Source of the DNA: Marinobacter sp. 1-4A
GTDB lineage: Bacteria > Pseudomonadota > Gammaproteobacteria > Pseudomonadales > Oleiphilaceae
Reading direction: 5' to 3'
Assembly (NCBI RefSeq): GCF_016597725.1
Contig: NZ_VCGY01000006.1
Location: 171,217 to 235,216 of the forward strand
DNA: 64,000 bases
Shown: in pieces, positions 63,664 to 64,000 of the stretch
Layout: every line of letters starts with the position of its first letter
Numbering within the stretch: position 1 is the stretch's first letter
Notes under the pieces: model-generated
Seen by the model: the letters and a program-made list of their open reading frames with translations, nothing else
Told to the model about the DNA's origin: nothing
Databases searched by the model: none
Made by a program: the position numbers and the translations under genes

Positions 63664-64000
63664 GTGTCGAAATCACCGTTTCTACAATCGGTCCGCACAG
63701 AAATTAGGACAAAGCAGTACAGCTACCGAACCGAGAAGTCCTATCTTTACTGGGTTCGTCAGTTCATCCTTTTCAATGACAAGAAGCACCCAAAAGTCAT
63801 GGGTAATCACGAAATTGAGCGTTTCCTGAATCACCTCGCCGTCAATCGGGGAGTCAGTCCGGGCACTCAAAATCAGGCACTATGCGCGATTATTTTTGTC
63901 TACAAGCATGTGCTGAAGCGGGAGATTGAAAACCTACAGTACAAGATGACGAAAACGCCTCGACGCATGCCAACCGTTCTGAGTCCCGATGAAGTTGCTT
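63664..64000 (+). CDS. intI: Integron integrase, N-terminal part (cut by window edge)
   Basis: The first 112 residues are present: the SAM-like core-binding domain with YSYRTEKSYLYWVRQFILF and an FVYKHVLKREIENL helix, typical of IntI. The catalytic domain and the IntI-specific insertion lie beyond the edge. GTG start with GGAGG 8 bp upstream. It is divergent from seven attC-bearing cassettes, which settles the identity as an integron integrase rather than XerC. Confidence 0.93.
   Translation, partial: MSKSPFLQSVRTEIRTKQYSYRTEKSYLYWVRQFILFNDKKHPKVMGNHEIERFLNHLAVNRGVSPGTQNQALCAIIFVYKHVLKREIENLQYKMTKTPRRMPTVLSPDEVA

Overview
The window looks like the chromosome of a marine gammaproteobacterium, most likely Marinobacter or a close relative. 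This rests on protein resemblance and gene neighbourhoods (pepN, a YeaC/DUF1315 gene, nadK, a fadH-type dienoyl-CoA reductase, glutathione-dependent formaldehyde oxidation genes), not on any database search.

Region 1 (1-20.5 kb) is ordinary core genome: the N-terminus of pepN, DUF2797 and YeaC-like genes, a rhomboid protease, a metallophosphoesterase overlapping nadK, a coiled-coil protein, fadH with a divergent AraC regulator, fghA-frmA with a divergent LysR regulator, tRNA-Asp, a second AraC regulator, a MaoC-type hydratase, a FixL/FixJ-like pair, a Lon-family protease and a PilZ protein. At 1.79-1.91 kb, between the YeaC-like and rhomboid genes, a -35 box, a Fur box and a strong terminator outline a candidate iron-regulated small RNA.

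Region 2 (20.6-57.8 kb) is a heavy-metal and envelope island. It holds two complete HME-RND pumps (czcCBA type) on the minus strand, a third, 5'-truncated TolC-like gene, a PII-like protein, four porins, two small secreted proteins, three related sensor kinases but only one OmpR-type response regulator. Seven promoter regions share a direct repeat (TTCAA-N6-TTMAAG) placed just upstream of -10-like boxes. They precede the regulator itself, both pumps, two porins and both small proteins, so this looks like one regulon. From 47.4 to 57.8 kb, MerR-type promoters drive CDF-family transporters, lspA, an ACR3-like carrier and a partly duplicated set of thiol-redox and copper-chaperone genes (DsbA, DsbB, CcdA, CtaG, SCO, DUF3703).

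Region 3 (57.8-64 kb) is mobile. It has a TacAT-like toxin-antitoxin pair with two palindromic operators, a short tyrosine recombinase bracketed by an inverted repeat, and a sedentary integron with seven cassettes, seven attC sites, an attI core and an SOS-controlled intI that runs off the right edge. A 22-bp direct repeat, one arm of the palindrome that brackets the recombinase, also lies at both edges of the metal island (20.56 and 57.90 kb).
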